Both the position numbers and the translations under genes were made by a program. Shown in pieces: positions 6,525 through 13,311 of a stretch of 26,031 nt of DNA (position 1 is its first letter; each line of letters begins with the position of its first letter). The stretch covers positions 1 to 26,031 of the IMG/VR virus record IMGVR_UViG_3300032605_000122; one strand, 5' to 3'. This DNA comes from a virus. The notes under the pieces were generated by a model. It ran no database searches. It was not told the origin of the DNA and saw nothing but the letters and a program-made list of their open reading frames with translations.

Positions 6525-7268
6525 TCAGTTGTCCATGAGGATGGTCCAGAAATCGGACCCGTGCTTCTCCAGGTAGCCGCGGGGGAGTTTGCAGTAGCCC
6601 CGGCGGCCCAGGGAGTCCCGGCAGCCCCACCGGCTGCCCCAGCTGTTGAGGACCACGTCGTGGTCCGGGGCGTAGCCCGCGAGCAGCATGCAGTGCATGC
6701 CCACCTTGGTCTCCAGCGCCCGGGGCATGGGGACCAGCCCGGTCTCGGAGACCTGGTCGGACTCGAAGGCGGCGAACACCGGCACGCCGATGACCACCGG
6801 CCGGCCCAGGAAGATCGTGCTGTTGATCGACGCCCGGTCGGTCCCTACCCTGCAGTACTCCAGGGCGCGGTGGCGCAGGGCGTCCTGGTAGACCTCCGGG
6901 GGCGGGGGCTGGAGCAGGCGGTCGTAGCCCCAGGAGGACTCCAGCGCCGCCCCGCGGGTGGCCACGGCCTTGATGACGTCCCTGATCTGCCGTCCGCAGT
7001 CCCCGGTGTTGCCCTCCAGCACCCCGGCGTCCCAGTAGGGCTGGGAGCGGGAGAGGACCACGTCGGGCAGGTCGGAGTTGATCAGGTTGTAGCGGATGGC
7101 CGCAGTCACTCCGTGGGCCGTGCAGGTGCCGTAGGGGCCCTGGTCCATCGCGTCGGGCAGCCAGGGGGTCAGGTCGTGCGAGAGCGGCACTATGAGGGGG
7201 ACCTGCCTCGGTGAGAAGAGGTGGTCCCTGGGGTCGTCCTGGTCTCGAACGCATCCGTATCCGCGCAT
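6525..7268 (-). CDS. Papain-like (C1A) cysteine peptidase
   Basis: This 247-residue protein starts at ATG 7268, overlapping the stop of the upstream small lipoprotein gene by one base. It has the papain fold signature: oxyanion Gln (Q43) and catalytic Cys (C49) in DQGPYGTCTAHG; catalytic His (H192) in VGMHCMLLAGY; catalytic Asn (N208) in VVLNSWGSRWG, followed by the typical GRRGYCKLPRGYL strand (222-234). A long inhibitory propeptide and a signal sequence are both absent, so it would be active in the cytoplasm or carried on the virion. C1A enzymes occur sporadically in phages. Possible roles include virion protein processing, attack on host proteins, or help in lysis, as its neighbours suggest. 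The family call is firm; the role is inferred. Confidence 0.85.
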   Translation of the reverse strand: MRGYGCVRDQDDPRDHLFSPRQVPLIVPLSHDLTPWLPDAMDQGPYGTCTAHGVTAAIRYNLINSDLPDVVLSRSQPYWDAGVLEGNTGDCGRQIRDVIKAVATRGAALESSWGYDRLLQPPPPEVYQDALRHRALEYCRVGTDRASINSTIFLGRPVVIGVPVFAAFESDQVSETGLVPMPRALETKVGMHCMLLAGYAPDHDVVLNSWGSRWGCRDSLGRRGYCKLPRGYLEKHGSDFWTILMDN

Positions 7269-7438
7269 CAGAACCTCTGTCTCCAGCCTATCAGGTAGTC
7301 CTCGCCGTTGAGGCCGGTGCGGGCCGGGTAGGCGCCCGTCAGCGGTCTCTCCCAGGCGGTCACGCAGCCGCCCAGGGGCAGCGTCAGGAGTGCCAGGAGT
7401 GCCAGGCTAAGGAGCCTTGCCGCCAGTGAGCGAGGCAA
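7268..7438 (-). CDS. 56-residue lipoprotein, candidate o-spanin
   Basis: A small frame from TTG 7438 to TGA 7268-7270 encodes a signal sequence (MPRSLAARLL followed by SLALLALLTL) and a lipobox LGGC (residues 22-25), leaving a mature lipoprotein of about 32 residues that ends DYLIGWRQRF. AAGGA lies eight bases before the TTG. The gene overlaps the 3' end of the holin gene by 32 bases and its TGA overlaps the peptidase ATG, filling what would otherwise be a 138-base gap. Its size, lipobox and place beside holin and endolysin fit an outer-membrane spanin subunit. The usual proline-rich mature part is lacking, so the assignment is tentative. Confidence 0.65.
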   Translation of the reverse strand: MPRSLAARLLSLALLALLTLPLGGCVTAWERPLTGAYPARTGLNGEDYLIGWRQRF

Positions 7439-7649
7439 TCTGCTTGTCCTTGGAGCTGGAGCCCGCGCTGGAGCCCAGCCAGTAGTTGACCACGAGCACG
7501 AACGCCCCGCCCAGGGTGCCCCCGGCCGTGTTGACCACGTCCTTCATGTCGGTGGGGACGGGGAAGAAGATGATCCCGATGAGGTAGGCCATGAAGGCCA
7601 GGATGACCAGGATGCTGATGGTCACTCGTCCGACGTTCTCCACGTTCAT
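7407..7649 (-). CDS. Holin with two membrane segments
   Basis: This 80-residue protein starts at ATG 7649 behind GGGAGA. Residues 9-29 (VTISILVILAFMAYLIGIIFF) and about 41-58 (TAGGTLGGAFVLVVNYWL) are membrane helices. A charged C-terminal tail follows (SSAGSSSKDKQIASLTGGK). The VVNYWLGSSAGSSSKDK ending is characteristic of a common group of small phage holins. It would form lesions in the inner membrane that release the endolysin encoded just upstream in the same operon. Both ends facing the cytoplasm is the likely topology. Confidence 0.85.
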   Translation of the reverse strand: MNVENVGRVTISILVILAFMAYLIGIIFFPVPTDMKDVVNTAGGTLGGAFVLVVNYWLGSSAGSSSKDKQIASLTGGKAP

Positions 7650-7659
7650 GCCATTCTCC

Positions 7660-8118
7660 CTACTCAGGCCAGCGGGCCACTAAGACGTCGCCGATGAACT
7701 GGTGCTTCTCCCCCATGCGGCGGCTAGTCACCTCGGGCGGATTGCACCAGTTGTCGAAGGCTGCGGCCGCGCCCTCGTAGTCCCCGGCGTTGAGCGCGCG
7801 CAGGATCGAGCAGGGGCCGCCGTGGTCCCCGGCGCGGAGGGCCCACTCGCCGCAGTTGACGCTGAAGCTGACCAGGGCGTCGTACTGGTCCTGATTGAGC
7901 GGGACGGTCACGGACGCGTCCACGGCCGCCTCGAAGCGCCGGACGTCTTCCTCGAAGGAGGCGTCCACCTGGTCGTTGGTCCAGAAGAGACCCAGGTGGA
8001 CCTCTGGGCCGGTGTGGCCCACGCCGATGGTGGGGCGGCCGCGGCTGTCGAGGTACGCCTCGTTCCGGCGGTCCTCCCTGAGCTCTATGAGGGTCCGGCC
8101 GCGCGGGCTGGTCCGCAT
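7660..8118 (-). CDS. GH24 endolysin (T4 lysozyme family muramidase)
   Basis: This 152-residue enzyme would hydrolyse the MurNAc-GlcNAc bond of peptidoglycan. The start is ATG 8118, overlapping the upstream stop by one base. The active-site segment reads ELREDRRNEAYLDSRGRPTI then GVGHT, with E15, D24 and T30 at exactly the spacing of E11, D20 and T26 in T4 lysozyme. Later come PLNQDQYDALVSFSVNCG (about 94-111) and WCNPPEVTSRRMGE near the C-terminus, typical for the family. There is no signal or SAR sequence, so access to the wall should depend on the adjacent holin. Confidence 0.93.
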   Translation of the reverse strand: MRTSPRGRTLIELREDRRNEAYLDSRGRPTIGVGHTGPEVHLGLFWTNDQVDASFEEDVRRFEAAVDASVTVPLNQDQYDALVSFSVNCGEWALRAGDHGGPCSILRALNAGDYEGAAAAFDNWCNPPEVTSRRMGEKHQFIGDVLVARWPE

Positions 8119-8543
8119 CAGTTGGCCCGGCCCGGGCTCAGCGGGTAGACCCGTTTCTTTATGTCATCCATGTCGTTCTCGAGGTGGTTGATGCGGTCGC
8201 CCTGCCCCGCGAAGCGGCCGGTGGCGGTGGCCGACAGGTTGTTGATCTGGAGCTGCAGGTTGTTGATGCTCCCCTCGGTCCGGCCCCGGAAGTCGATCAG
8301 GGTGCTGTTCATCAGGGCCACGCTGCTCTTGATCTCCTGGAGAGCCTTGCCGTTGTCCTTGCGGTCCTCCTTGTAGGAGGCCCAGACCTCCTGCCCGGCC
8401 CAGCCCGCGACGCCAAGAAAGCATGCGCAGACGATCATTGCACCGCTACCAGCAAGCTGGAAATAAGCGTTCTCGGCGGCCTCTTTGGCGAATTTGTAGA
8501 GGCGGCCCTCCTGCCTCTTCTCGACGACTTCGGCATCACTCAT
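8118..8543 (-). CDS. Membrane protein with periplasmic coiled coil, candidate i-spanin
   Basis: This 141-residue protein is read from ATG 8543, which has AGGAGT at the right distance; the open frame extends upstream without a better start. Residues 1-27 are charged and cytoplasmic. Residues 28-50 (YFQLAGSGAMIVCACFLGVA and onward) span the membrane. Residues 55-133 are a long charged helical region (ALQEIKSSVALMN, NNLQLQINNLS, INHLENDMDDIKK) likely to form a coiled coil. One N-terminal membrane segment plus a periplasmic coiled coil next to the endolysin fits an inner-membrane spanin, paired with a lipoprotein of this region. A tail-fibre-linked or other membrane protein is the alternative. 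Its 5' end lies in an AT-richer patch. Confidence 0.7.
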   Translation of the reverse strand: MSDAEVVEKRQEGRLYKFAKEAAENAYFQLAGSGAMIVCACFLGVAGWAGQEVWASYKEDRKDNGKALQEIKSSVALMNSTLIDFRGRTEGSINNLQLQINNLSATATGRFAGQGDRINHLENDMDDIKKRVYPLSPGRAN

Positions 8544-8554
8544 AGAAAGTACTC

Positions 8555-8914
8555 CTACGGGATGTTGACTGCTTCGCTTGGCGCGACGAACGGCTGCCCT
8601 GTCGCGAGTGCCGTCGCGAGCGCGACCTGACAGGCGTATCGGAACTGCCACGCGCCCTTCGCCATCGCGAGGAACTGCGCCTGCGTCCAGATTTTAGTAG
8701 AGCCTGGCGGGTACGAGAACGTGTCGGTGCCGGAGGGAAGCTCGTTGAAGATCGAGATCGCCGCGACCATGCGGCTCAGGGCGTCGGCCCCGATAGGATC
8801 GAGAGATATCGAACCATTGAGCGCGGGCGTACCGGTCGAAGTCAATGTGATGCCTGTTGCGAGCACCTGATTGACTTGTGCGATGAGAACGGCAGCAGCG
8901 CTGGTGTCTGTCAT
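8555..8914 (-). CDS. Tail-fibre-associated protein (DUF4376-like C-terminus)
   Basis: This 119-residue protein starts at ATG 8914, one base beyond the tail fibre stop. The N-terminal part is Thr/Ala-rich (VNQVLATGITLTSTGTPALN). The middle, IGADALSRMVAAISIFNELP, leads into SGTDTFSYPP and a C-terminal helical segment IWTQAQFLAMAKGAWQFRYA that resembles DUF4376-type endings of proteins encoded beside phage tail fibres. Such proteins may assist fibre folding or attachment. It shares the lower G+C content of the fibre's distal part, so the two probably move together. Recognition is by general pattern only. Confidence 0.5.
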   Translation of the reverse strand: MTDTSAAAVLIAQVNQVLATGITLTSTGTPALNGSISLDPIGADALSRMVAAISIFNELPSGTDTFSYPPGSTKIWTQAQFLAMAKGAWQFRYACQVALATALATGQPFVAPSEAVNIP

Positions 8915-8915
8915 G

Positions 8916-10553
8916 TCAGCGCACTCCCATTACGCTGACGCGGTTTGTGTCAACGCTACCCGTTGACCAGTTGTACACGAGGAACCGTACCGTGGTCGTG
9001 GTGACGGTGTTGGCAGCCCCCGTACTGACGATCCCTGTGTAGTAAGACCCGGAGGTGCTGCCAACTGCAGAGCCGGCAATGGTGTAATTGGCGTCGGTGA
9101 TTGCGCTGGTGAACGTGAACGTATAGTCCCCTGTGCCATTTTTCGTAATCGACGCGACATTGTAAGAGCCAGATAGACACGTAGGAGAGCCGGCCGTTCC
9201 GTCGAACACGCAGCGAAAAACAACCTTGCCGCCTGCTACAGCATTGCTGGAAGAAGTGTCGGCATAAGCCTGCGTTGAAACGTTCACACCACCTGCGCCC
9301 GGCGATCCAGTCGTCGCGGTCGTGCTAGGTGGCAGCGCCGCAGACGCGACGACGTGGCCCGAGCCATCGCCCGAGAGAACGCCGGTCGAAGTGCCACCTG
9401 AGAGGGCGGTCGTCCCGGAGACGATGGTACCGGCCGCTCCTATCGCCGTCCAGGTGGTCGAGCCGCTACTGTTGTAGTAGGGAACGCCGCCGCTGTTGTC
9501 GAGGTACAACGTGCCCTTGGCCGCACTGAAGGTGGGGGCTCCTATCCCCCAGCAGTAGCCGTAGACTGACGTGCTGGAGGCGAAGTAGCATTGCGAGGCA
9601 GAGCCGCCCGAGGTAGGAGCTGTGCCGCTGAACGCCGTGTGGGCCCCGGTGCTCGTGAGGCTGGTGAATGCCCCCGTCCCAGGGGTCGTGCCGCCGATTG
9701 CGCCCGGGGAGGCGAACGTGGCCCCGTTCAGCTGGGCCGCGTTGACGTTGGTGATGTTGGAGCCGTTGCCGCTCGCCGGGGTTCCCAGGATGGGGGCCAC
9801 GAAGGTCTGCTGACCGGTCCAGGTGTTGGCGTGACCCAGGGCCAGCGAGGCCGTCACCGCGCCGGTCGTCGGAGAGACGGTCAGCGTGCCGTCGCTGTTG
9901 GAGACGGACGTGACGTCGGAGGGGTCCGCGGTGAAGGTGTAGGTCCCCGCGCCGGTCCTCTTGATGAAGCCCGTGCCGCTGAAGCCCGTGATGTTGTCGA
10001 GCGCCGTGCCGCTGGGGGAGGCGCTGTTGGTGCCGCCGTTCGCCACGGGCAGGGTTCCCGAGACGTGCGTGGTGAGCCCGATCTTGCCCCAGGCTGGCGC
10101 GACGCCCACGCCTCCGGAGATTAGCGCGTTGCCCGTGGCCACGTCGGCCAGGCGCGACAGCGCGCTGGTCCCGCTGGCGTAGAGGAGGTCTCCGATGACG
10201 TAGGCGGGCAGGCCCGTCCCGCCGCTCGCCGCGGCGAGCGTGCCGCCCAGGACCACCGCTCCCGTCGTCGCGCTGCTCGGCGTCAAGCCGGTCGCGCCGC
10301 CCGAGAACGAGGCCACGGAGCCTCCGGTAGTCGGCACCGCCACGCCCTTGATGAACAGAGAGTCGAAATTGGCCGAGCCCGCGCCCTTGCACCCGCCCGT
10401 GACGCTGCCGGGCAGGGTCAGGCAATAGGCCGCGTCCTTGGGGTAGATGGCCGAGCCGTTGAGCAGCCAGGGGCCGGGCGGCGGGGAGGGCTGGGCGGCC
10501 GCGGTCAGCGGAGCCAGGGCGAGGAGGACGGCGAGGAGGAGCTTCTTGAGCAT
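8916..10553 (-). CDS. Tail fibre / receptor-binding protein with signal-like N-terminus
   Basis: This 545-residue protein is taken from ATG 10553; GTG 10562 is possible. It is dominated by Gly, Ser, Thr and Ala with repeated fibre motifs: SGGTGLPAYVIGDLLYASG, LPVANGGTNSASPSGTALDN, GHANTWTGQQTFVAPILGT and IGGTTPGTGAFTSLTSTGAH. Such motifs recur in trimeric tail-fibre shafts. The last 110 residues (KVVFRCVFDGTAGSP, GDYTFTFTSAITDANYTI, TVRFLVYNWSTGSVDTNRVS) look like a beta-sandwich tip that would bind the host receptor. The N-terminus is unusual: MLKK, a leucine-rich core and TAAAQ give a textbook Sec signal with an AxA site (about residue 20). The segment after about residue 310 (below base 9600) is less GC-rich than the rest, suggesting a swapped tip. 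Confidence 0.82.
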   Translation of the reverse strand: MLKKLLLAVLLALAPLTAAAQPSPPPGPWLLNGSAIYPKDAAYCLTLPGSVTGGCKGAGSANFDSLFIKGVAVPTTGGSVASFSGGATGLTPSSATTGAVVLGGTLAAASGGTGLPAYVIGDLLYASGTSALSRLADVATGNALISGGVGVAPAWGKIGLTTHVSGTLPVANGGTNSASPSGTALDNITGFSGTGFIKRTGAGTYTFTADPSDVTSVSNSDGTLTVSPTTGAVTASLALGHANTWTGQQTFVAPILGTPASGNGSNITNVNAAQLNGATFASPGAIGGTTPGTGAFTSLTSTGAHTAFSGTAPTSGGSASQCYFASSTSVYGYCWGIGAPTFSAAKGTLYLDNSGGVPYYNSSGSTTWTAIGAAGTIVSGTTALSGGTSTGVLSGDGSGHVVASAALPPSTTATTGSPGAGGVNVSTQAYADTSSSNAVAGGKVVFRCVFDGTAGSPTCLSGSYNVASITKNGTGDYTFTFTSAITDANYTIAGSAVGSTSGSYYTGIVSTGAANTVTTTTVRFLVYNWSTGSVDTNRVSVMGVR

Positions 10554-10555
10554 GG

Positions 10556-10855
10556 CTACCACTGGACTGCGGTGAAGGGATGATTGAGGTCGGGCGCGAC
10601 GACCTGGGTGACCGTGCCCTGCCCGGGGATGGCGACGTAGGTGCCGCCGGGCCAGATCGCGAAGGTGGTCCCGCCCTCTGCCAGCTGCGGCGCGGCCCCG
10701 GTAGGGTCTACGTACAGGGGCTCGGTGGCCGTGGAGGGGTTGGTGATCCAGCCCCCGTTGATGTCCTGGCCCAGGGCGACCACGGGCACGCTGATGGCCC
10801 CCGTGGTCAGGTTAGGCCCGGGCGTCGGGATGACTTGGGGTGCCACGGTGGCCAT
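10556..10855 (-). CDS. Small beta-rich tail protein, paralogue of a neighbouring protein's N-terminal domain
   Basis: This 99-residue protein starts at ATG 10855 behind AGGAGG. The run SVPVVALGQDINGGWITNPS, then EPLYVDPTGAAP and FAIWPGGTYVAIP, aligns with residues 20-108 of the gpI-position protein (12226-13311): both have TTG...PV-x-VA, GG-x-x-x-NP-x-TA, E-x-LYVD, GT and PGG-x-x-x-IP in the same order. It is therefore probably a small virion beta domain made both as a separate protein and as a fusion. Position between two fibre genes supports a fibre or baseplate connector or decoration. No named family is recognised. Confidence 0.7.
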   Translation of the reverse strand: MATVAPQVIPTPGPNLTTGAISVPVVALGQDINGGWITNPSTATEPLYVDPTGAAPQLAEGGTTFAIWPGGTYVAIPGQGTVTQVVAPDLNHPFTAVQW

Positions 10856-10865
10856 GCGCGGCCTC

Positions 10866-12215
10866 CTAGAGCTTGATGATCAGGTTGAGGCCCAGGGAGG
10901 GCGGGATCGGCACGATGGTGGAGGTATGGGTGTGGCCCGAGCCGGCCACCGTGATGCCGCCGGCCCCCACGTTGCCGTAGTCGACGCTCTCGGTGCCGCT
11001 GACCACGCTGTAGGACTGGCTGCCGCCGCTGCTGCCGAGCACTGGCTCGAAGCCGATGACCGCCTGCGTGAGGCGCGAGGAGGGCGTCCCGCCCATGTAG
11101 TTGTTGCCGTAGACGAAGGCGCCCCGGCCGTCCGGGTACTGGAAGGTGTTGCTGCCGTCGCCGCAGCCGAAGGGGTTGTAGCGGCAGGTCTGGACGCCGC
11201 TCTGGCTGCCCGTGAAGGCGATGGGGGTGCCGTCCTGCGTGGCCGCCACCTGGAAGCTGTTGGTGGAGGGGTTCACCACGTAGTAGTTGGTGGCGGTGCT
11301 CAGCCCGGTGGGCAGCGTCCCGGTGGTCTCGAAGGAGACCTTGGAGCCGAGCGGAATGCCGTGGTTCGCCCAGTTGACCACGCCGGGGCTGGCGATGGTC
11401 AGCGTGACCGTGGCCGCTGCGGTGATGGCGTTGAACAGGGAGGCCTGGGACACCCGGTTGCCGGTCTGCCCGTAGGCGAAGGCCCAGCCGGCGGGGGCGG
11501 TGATGGCCGCGGTCCAGACCATGGAGCCCGAGGGAGAGAAGCTGGCGTTGGCCAGCTGCGCGGGGGTGATGGCGCTCTGCGTGTCGGTGCCGGCGGCGAC
11601 GGCCGCGGAGGTGGCCGGGGCGGTCCCCTGGTACTCGAAGTGCGTGCCGTCCCAGATGGTGTCGGTGATGACGCCTGCCCCGACCTCGCCGCCGACGCAG
11701 GCCGAGCCGTCCCGGCGGACCAGCGGGGCCGCGCCCCAGCCGGCGTTGATGGTGGTGGCCCCGTTGTTGGCGTTGCCGGTGAGGAAGCGGATGGGCGTGC
11801 CGGCGGGCGGCGCGGTCCCGATGGCGGGGGTGAAGCCCACCACGTAGGCGTTGGCCACGCCGGTGTCCACGCCGTAGTTGGTCGACTGCGTCTGGAGCTG
11901 GGTCAGCTGGACCAGCGTCTCCAGCTGACCGGCCGTCATCAGGTTCCCGAAGAGGTCGTTGGCGCTCCAGTTGAGGGCGGTGGTGCCCTCCTGGGCGCGC
12001 TGCATGGTGATCTGGTCGCCCGTGACCGCGGTGACCCAGACGATCTCGTGCAGGAGGCCCGTGGCGGCGTCCGTGAAGGTTCCCACGAAGTACTGCCCCG
12101 CCGAGGGCGGGGCGAACAGGATGCCGCTGCCGGAGGCCAGGTTGGCCGTGGTGGCGGTGTTGGTGATGGACCCCGCGAGGGTGCTCTGGGCGTTGTTGGC
12201 GGCGATCAGCTGCAT
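10866..12215 (-). CDS. Tail fibre protein with tail-collar domain
   Basis: This 449-residue protein starts at ATG 12215. The N-terminal 90 residues (STLAGSITNTATTANLASGS, GTFTDAATGLLHEIVWVTAV, QRAQEGTTALNWSANDLF) match the usual attachment region of many phage fibres. A collar domain begins SPSGSMVWTAAITAPAGWAF (about 227-246) with the LFNAI helix and resumes at GCGDGSNTFQYPDGRGAFVYG (about 350-370). Between the halves (about 269-346) lies an inserted beta module with NHGIPLGSKVSFETTGTLPT, NYYVVNPSTNSFQVAAT and SGSQSGVQT features. The C-terminus has a GSGHTHTS histidine cluster typical of short-fibre tips, where it often binds metal. The protein would sit on the baseplate and contact the host surface. 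Confidence 0.85.
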   Translation of the reverse strand: MQLIAANNAQSTLAGSITNTATTANLASGSGILFAPPSAGQYFVGTFTDAATGLLHEIVWVTAVTGDQITMQRAQEGTTALNWSANDLFGNLMTAGQLETLVQLTQLQTQSTNYGVDTGVANAYVVGFTPAIGTAPPAGTPIRFLTGNANNGATTINAGWGAAPLVRRDGSACVGGEVGAGVITDTIWDGTHFEYQGTAPATSAAVAAGTDTQSAITPAQLANASFSPSGSMVWTAAITAPAGWAFAYGQTGNRVSQASLFNAITAAATVTLTIASPGVVNWANHGIPLGSKVSFETTGTLPTGLSTATNYYVVNPSTNSFQVAATQDGTPIAFTGSQSGVQTCRYNPFGCGDGSNTFQYPDGRGAFVYGNNYMGGTPSSRLTQAVIGFEPVLGSSGGSQSYSVVSGTESVDYGNVGAGGITVAGSGHTHTSTIVPIPPSLGLNLIIKL

Positions 12216-12225
12216 GGGGCTTGCC

Positions 12226-13311
12226 TCAATTCGTGTTCACGATGAACTGGTACTGGAAAGGGAGCTCGAGCGCGCCGGCCTCCACCGCCGCCTTGAAGAT
12301 CGGGATGTAGGGCGACGTCGGCAGCGCGATGGACGTGGTGTTGAGCTCGTTGAAGGCCGAGGTGTTGAAGGCCCCCGTGTTGAAGGTGGCCCCCGACTGC
12401 GCGAAGCGGCGCGTCGTCTGCAGGTTGATGTCTATCTGATTGCCCGCGCCGAAGGTCACGGACACCTGGTAGGTCTGGTCCGTCTGGCCCGGGCCGCCGT
12501 CGGTGCCGGTGAGGAACCTCTGGACGCGGCGCTTGAGCCATCGGACGTCGAAGGTACGGCCGTCCCCGCGCCACAGGTGCCAGGTGAGGACGCGCTTGAA
12601 CACGTCGTCCGAGGTGACGTAGAAGCTGGCCGGCCCGAGCAGCTTGAAGTCGTTGAACGGGATGGTGTTGAACGCGGCGGTGTTGAAGGGGCCCAGCATC
12701 TTGGACAGGCCGGCCGGCAGCACCGGGCGCTGGATGCCGTAGATGCCGGCCGCCACCCAGTCCAGCAGCTTGCCGGTGATCAGAGGACCTGTGTAGACGG
12801 GCAGGGAGATGTTGGCGAACCAGCCGATGTACGACTGGGCCATCTGGTTGTAGGCGTCCACGAACGCCTGGAGGTCCTCGTCGTCGTTGTACTGCTGGTA
12901 GAGGTAGCTGGGCAGGCCGCCAGTGACCGTGGTGGGGCCGGAGGGCGGGAAGCTGCCCGCGGCCGGCGGGACGTACCCCGGCGGGGGCTGCACCACGACC
13001 CCCGCCACGCGGTGGCCGGCGGAGGCCGCGTTGATGGAAACGCCCAGACCCGCGTAGTTGTCCGGTATCCTGAAGCGACCGCCGGGCTGCACCATGACGC
13101 AGGTCCCGGTCTGCCCCAGGACCGCGGGGTTCACGCAGTCCACGTAGAGGGCCTCCGCCGCGGGCAGCCCCTGGGAGGCCGCCGTGGCCGGGTTGACCAC
13201 GTAGCCTCCCAGGCAGGGGCCGTAGGCCACCGTTACCGGGCGACCCCCCGTGGTGACCACGGAGTTGACCAGGGGCCAGACCTTGGTCGGGGCGGTGACG
13301 AGCCTGACCAC
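12226..13311 (-). CDS. Tail protein in the gpI position (baseplate/fibre connector)
   Basis: This 361-residue protein starts at GTG 13311, overlapping the J-like gene's TAG by one base. Residues 20-108 form a beta domain homologous to the 99-aa neighbour encoded at 10556-10855. A Pro-rich linker (PPPGYVPP... about 109-127) follows. The main part begins with LPSYLYQQYNDDEDLQAFVD and AYNQMAQSYIGWFANISLPV, then GKLLDWVAAGIYGIQRPVLP, a pattern seen in tail proteins of other contractile phages. Two phenylalanine-centred pentad repeats occur: GPFNTAAFNTIPFND (208-222) and ATFNTGAFNTSAFNEL (308-323). Its place directly after the J-like gene and before the collar fibre corresponds to P2 gpI, but sequence similarity to gpI is not evident. 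Confidence 0.6.
   Translation of the reverse strand: MVRLVTAPTKVWPLVNSVVTTGGRPVTVAYGPCLGGYVVNPATAASQGLPAAEALYVDCVNPAVLGQTGTCVMVQPGGRFRIPDNYAGLGVSINAASAGHRVAGVVVQPPPGYVPPAAGSFPPSGPTTVTGGLPSYLYQQYNDDEDLQAFVDAYNQMAQSYIGWFANISLPVYTGPLITGKLLDWVAAGIYGIQRPVLPAGLSKMLGPFNTAAFNTIPFNDFKLLGPASFYVTSDDVFKRVLTWHLWRGDGRTFDVRWLKRRVQRFLTGTDGGPGQTDQTYQVSVTFGAGNQIDINLQTTRRFAQSGATFNTGAFNTSAFNELNTTSIALPTSPYIPIFKAAVEAGALELPFQYQFIVNTN
12343..12390 (-). repeat. 15-base coding repeats (pentad array 2 of the gpI-position gene)
   Basis: Tandem 15-base units encode F-N-T/E-x-x pentads (residues 308-323 of the gpI-position protein). On the plus strand the core GTGTTGAAGG recurs twice, and a diverged unit starts CGTTGAAGG. 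Confidence 0.75.
12646..12690 (-). repeat. 15-base coding repeats (pentad array 1 of the gpI-position gene)
   Basis: Three tandem 15-base units encode PFNTA-AFNTI-PFND (residues 209-222). The plus-strand core GGTGTTGAA is shared with the arrays at 12343-12390 and 24336-24386. Confidence 0.75.

Noticed and set aside
9600-10500. Fibre Gly/Thr/Ser repeats considered as a DNA repeat array
   Set aside because: The similarity is in protein motif style with irregular spacing; I saw no long identical DNA repeats.
10641-12245. Plus-strand open frame of 534 codons opposite the collar fibre
   Set aside because: Antisense shadow of a GC-rich fibre gene; glycine/arginine/valine-rich, no ribosome binding site and no recognisable domain.
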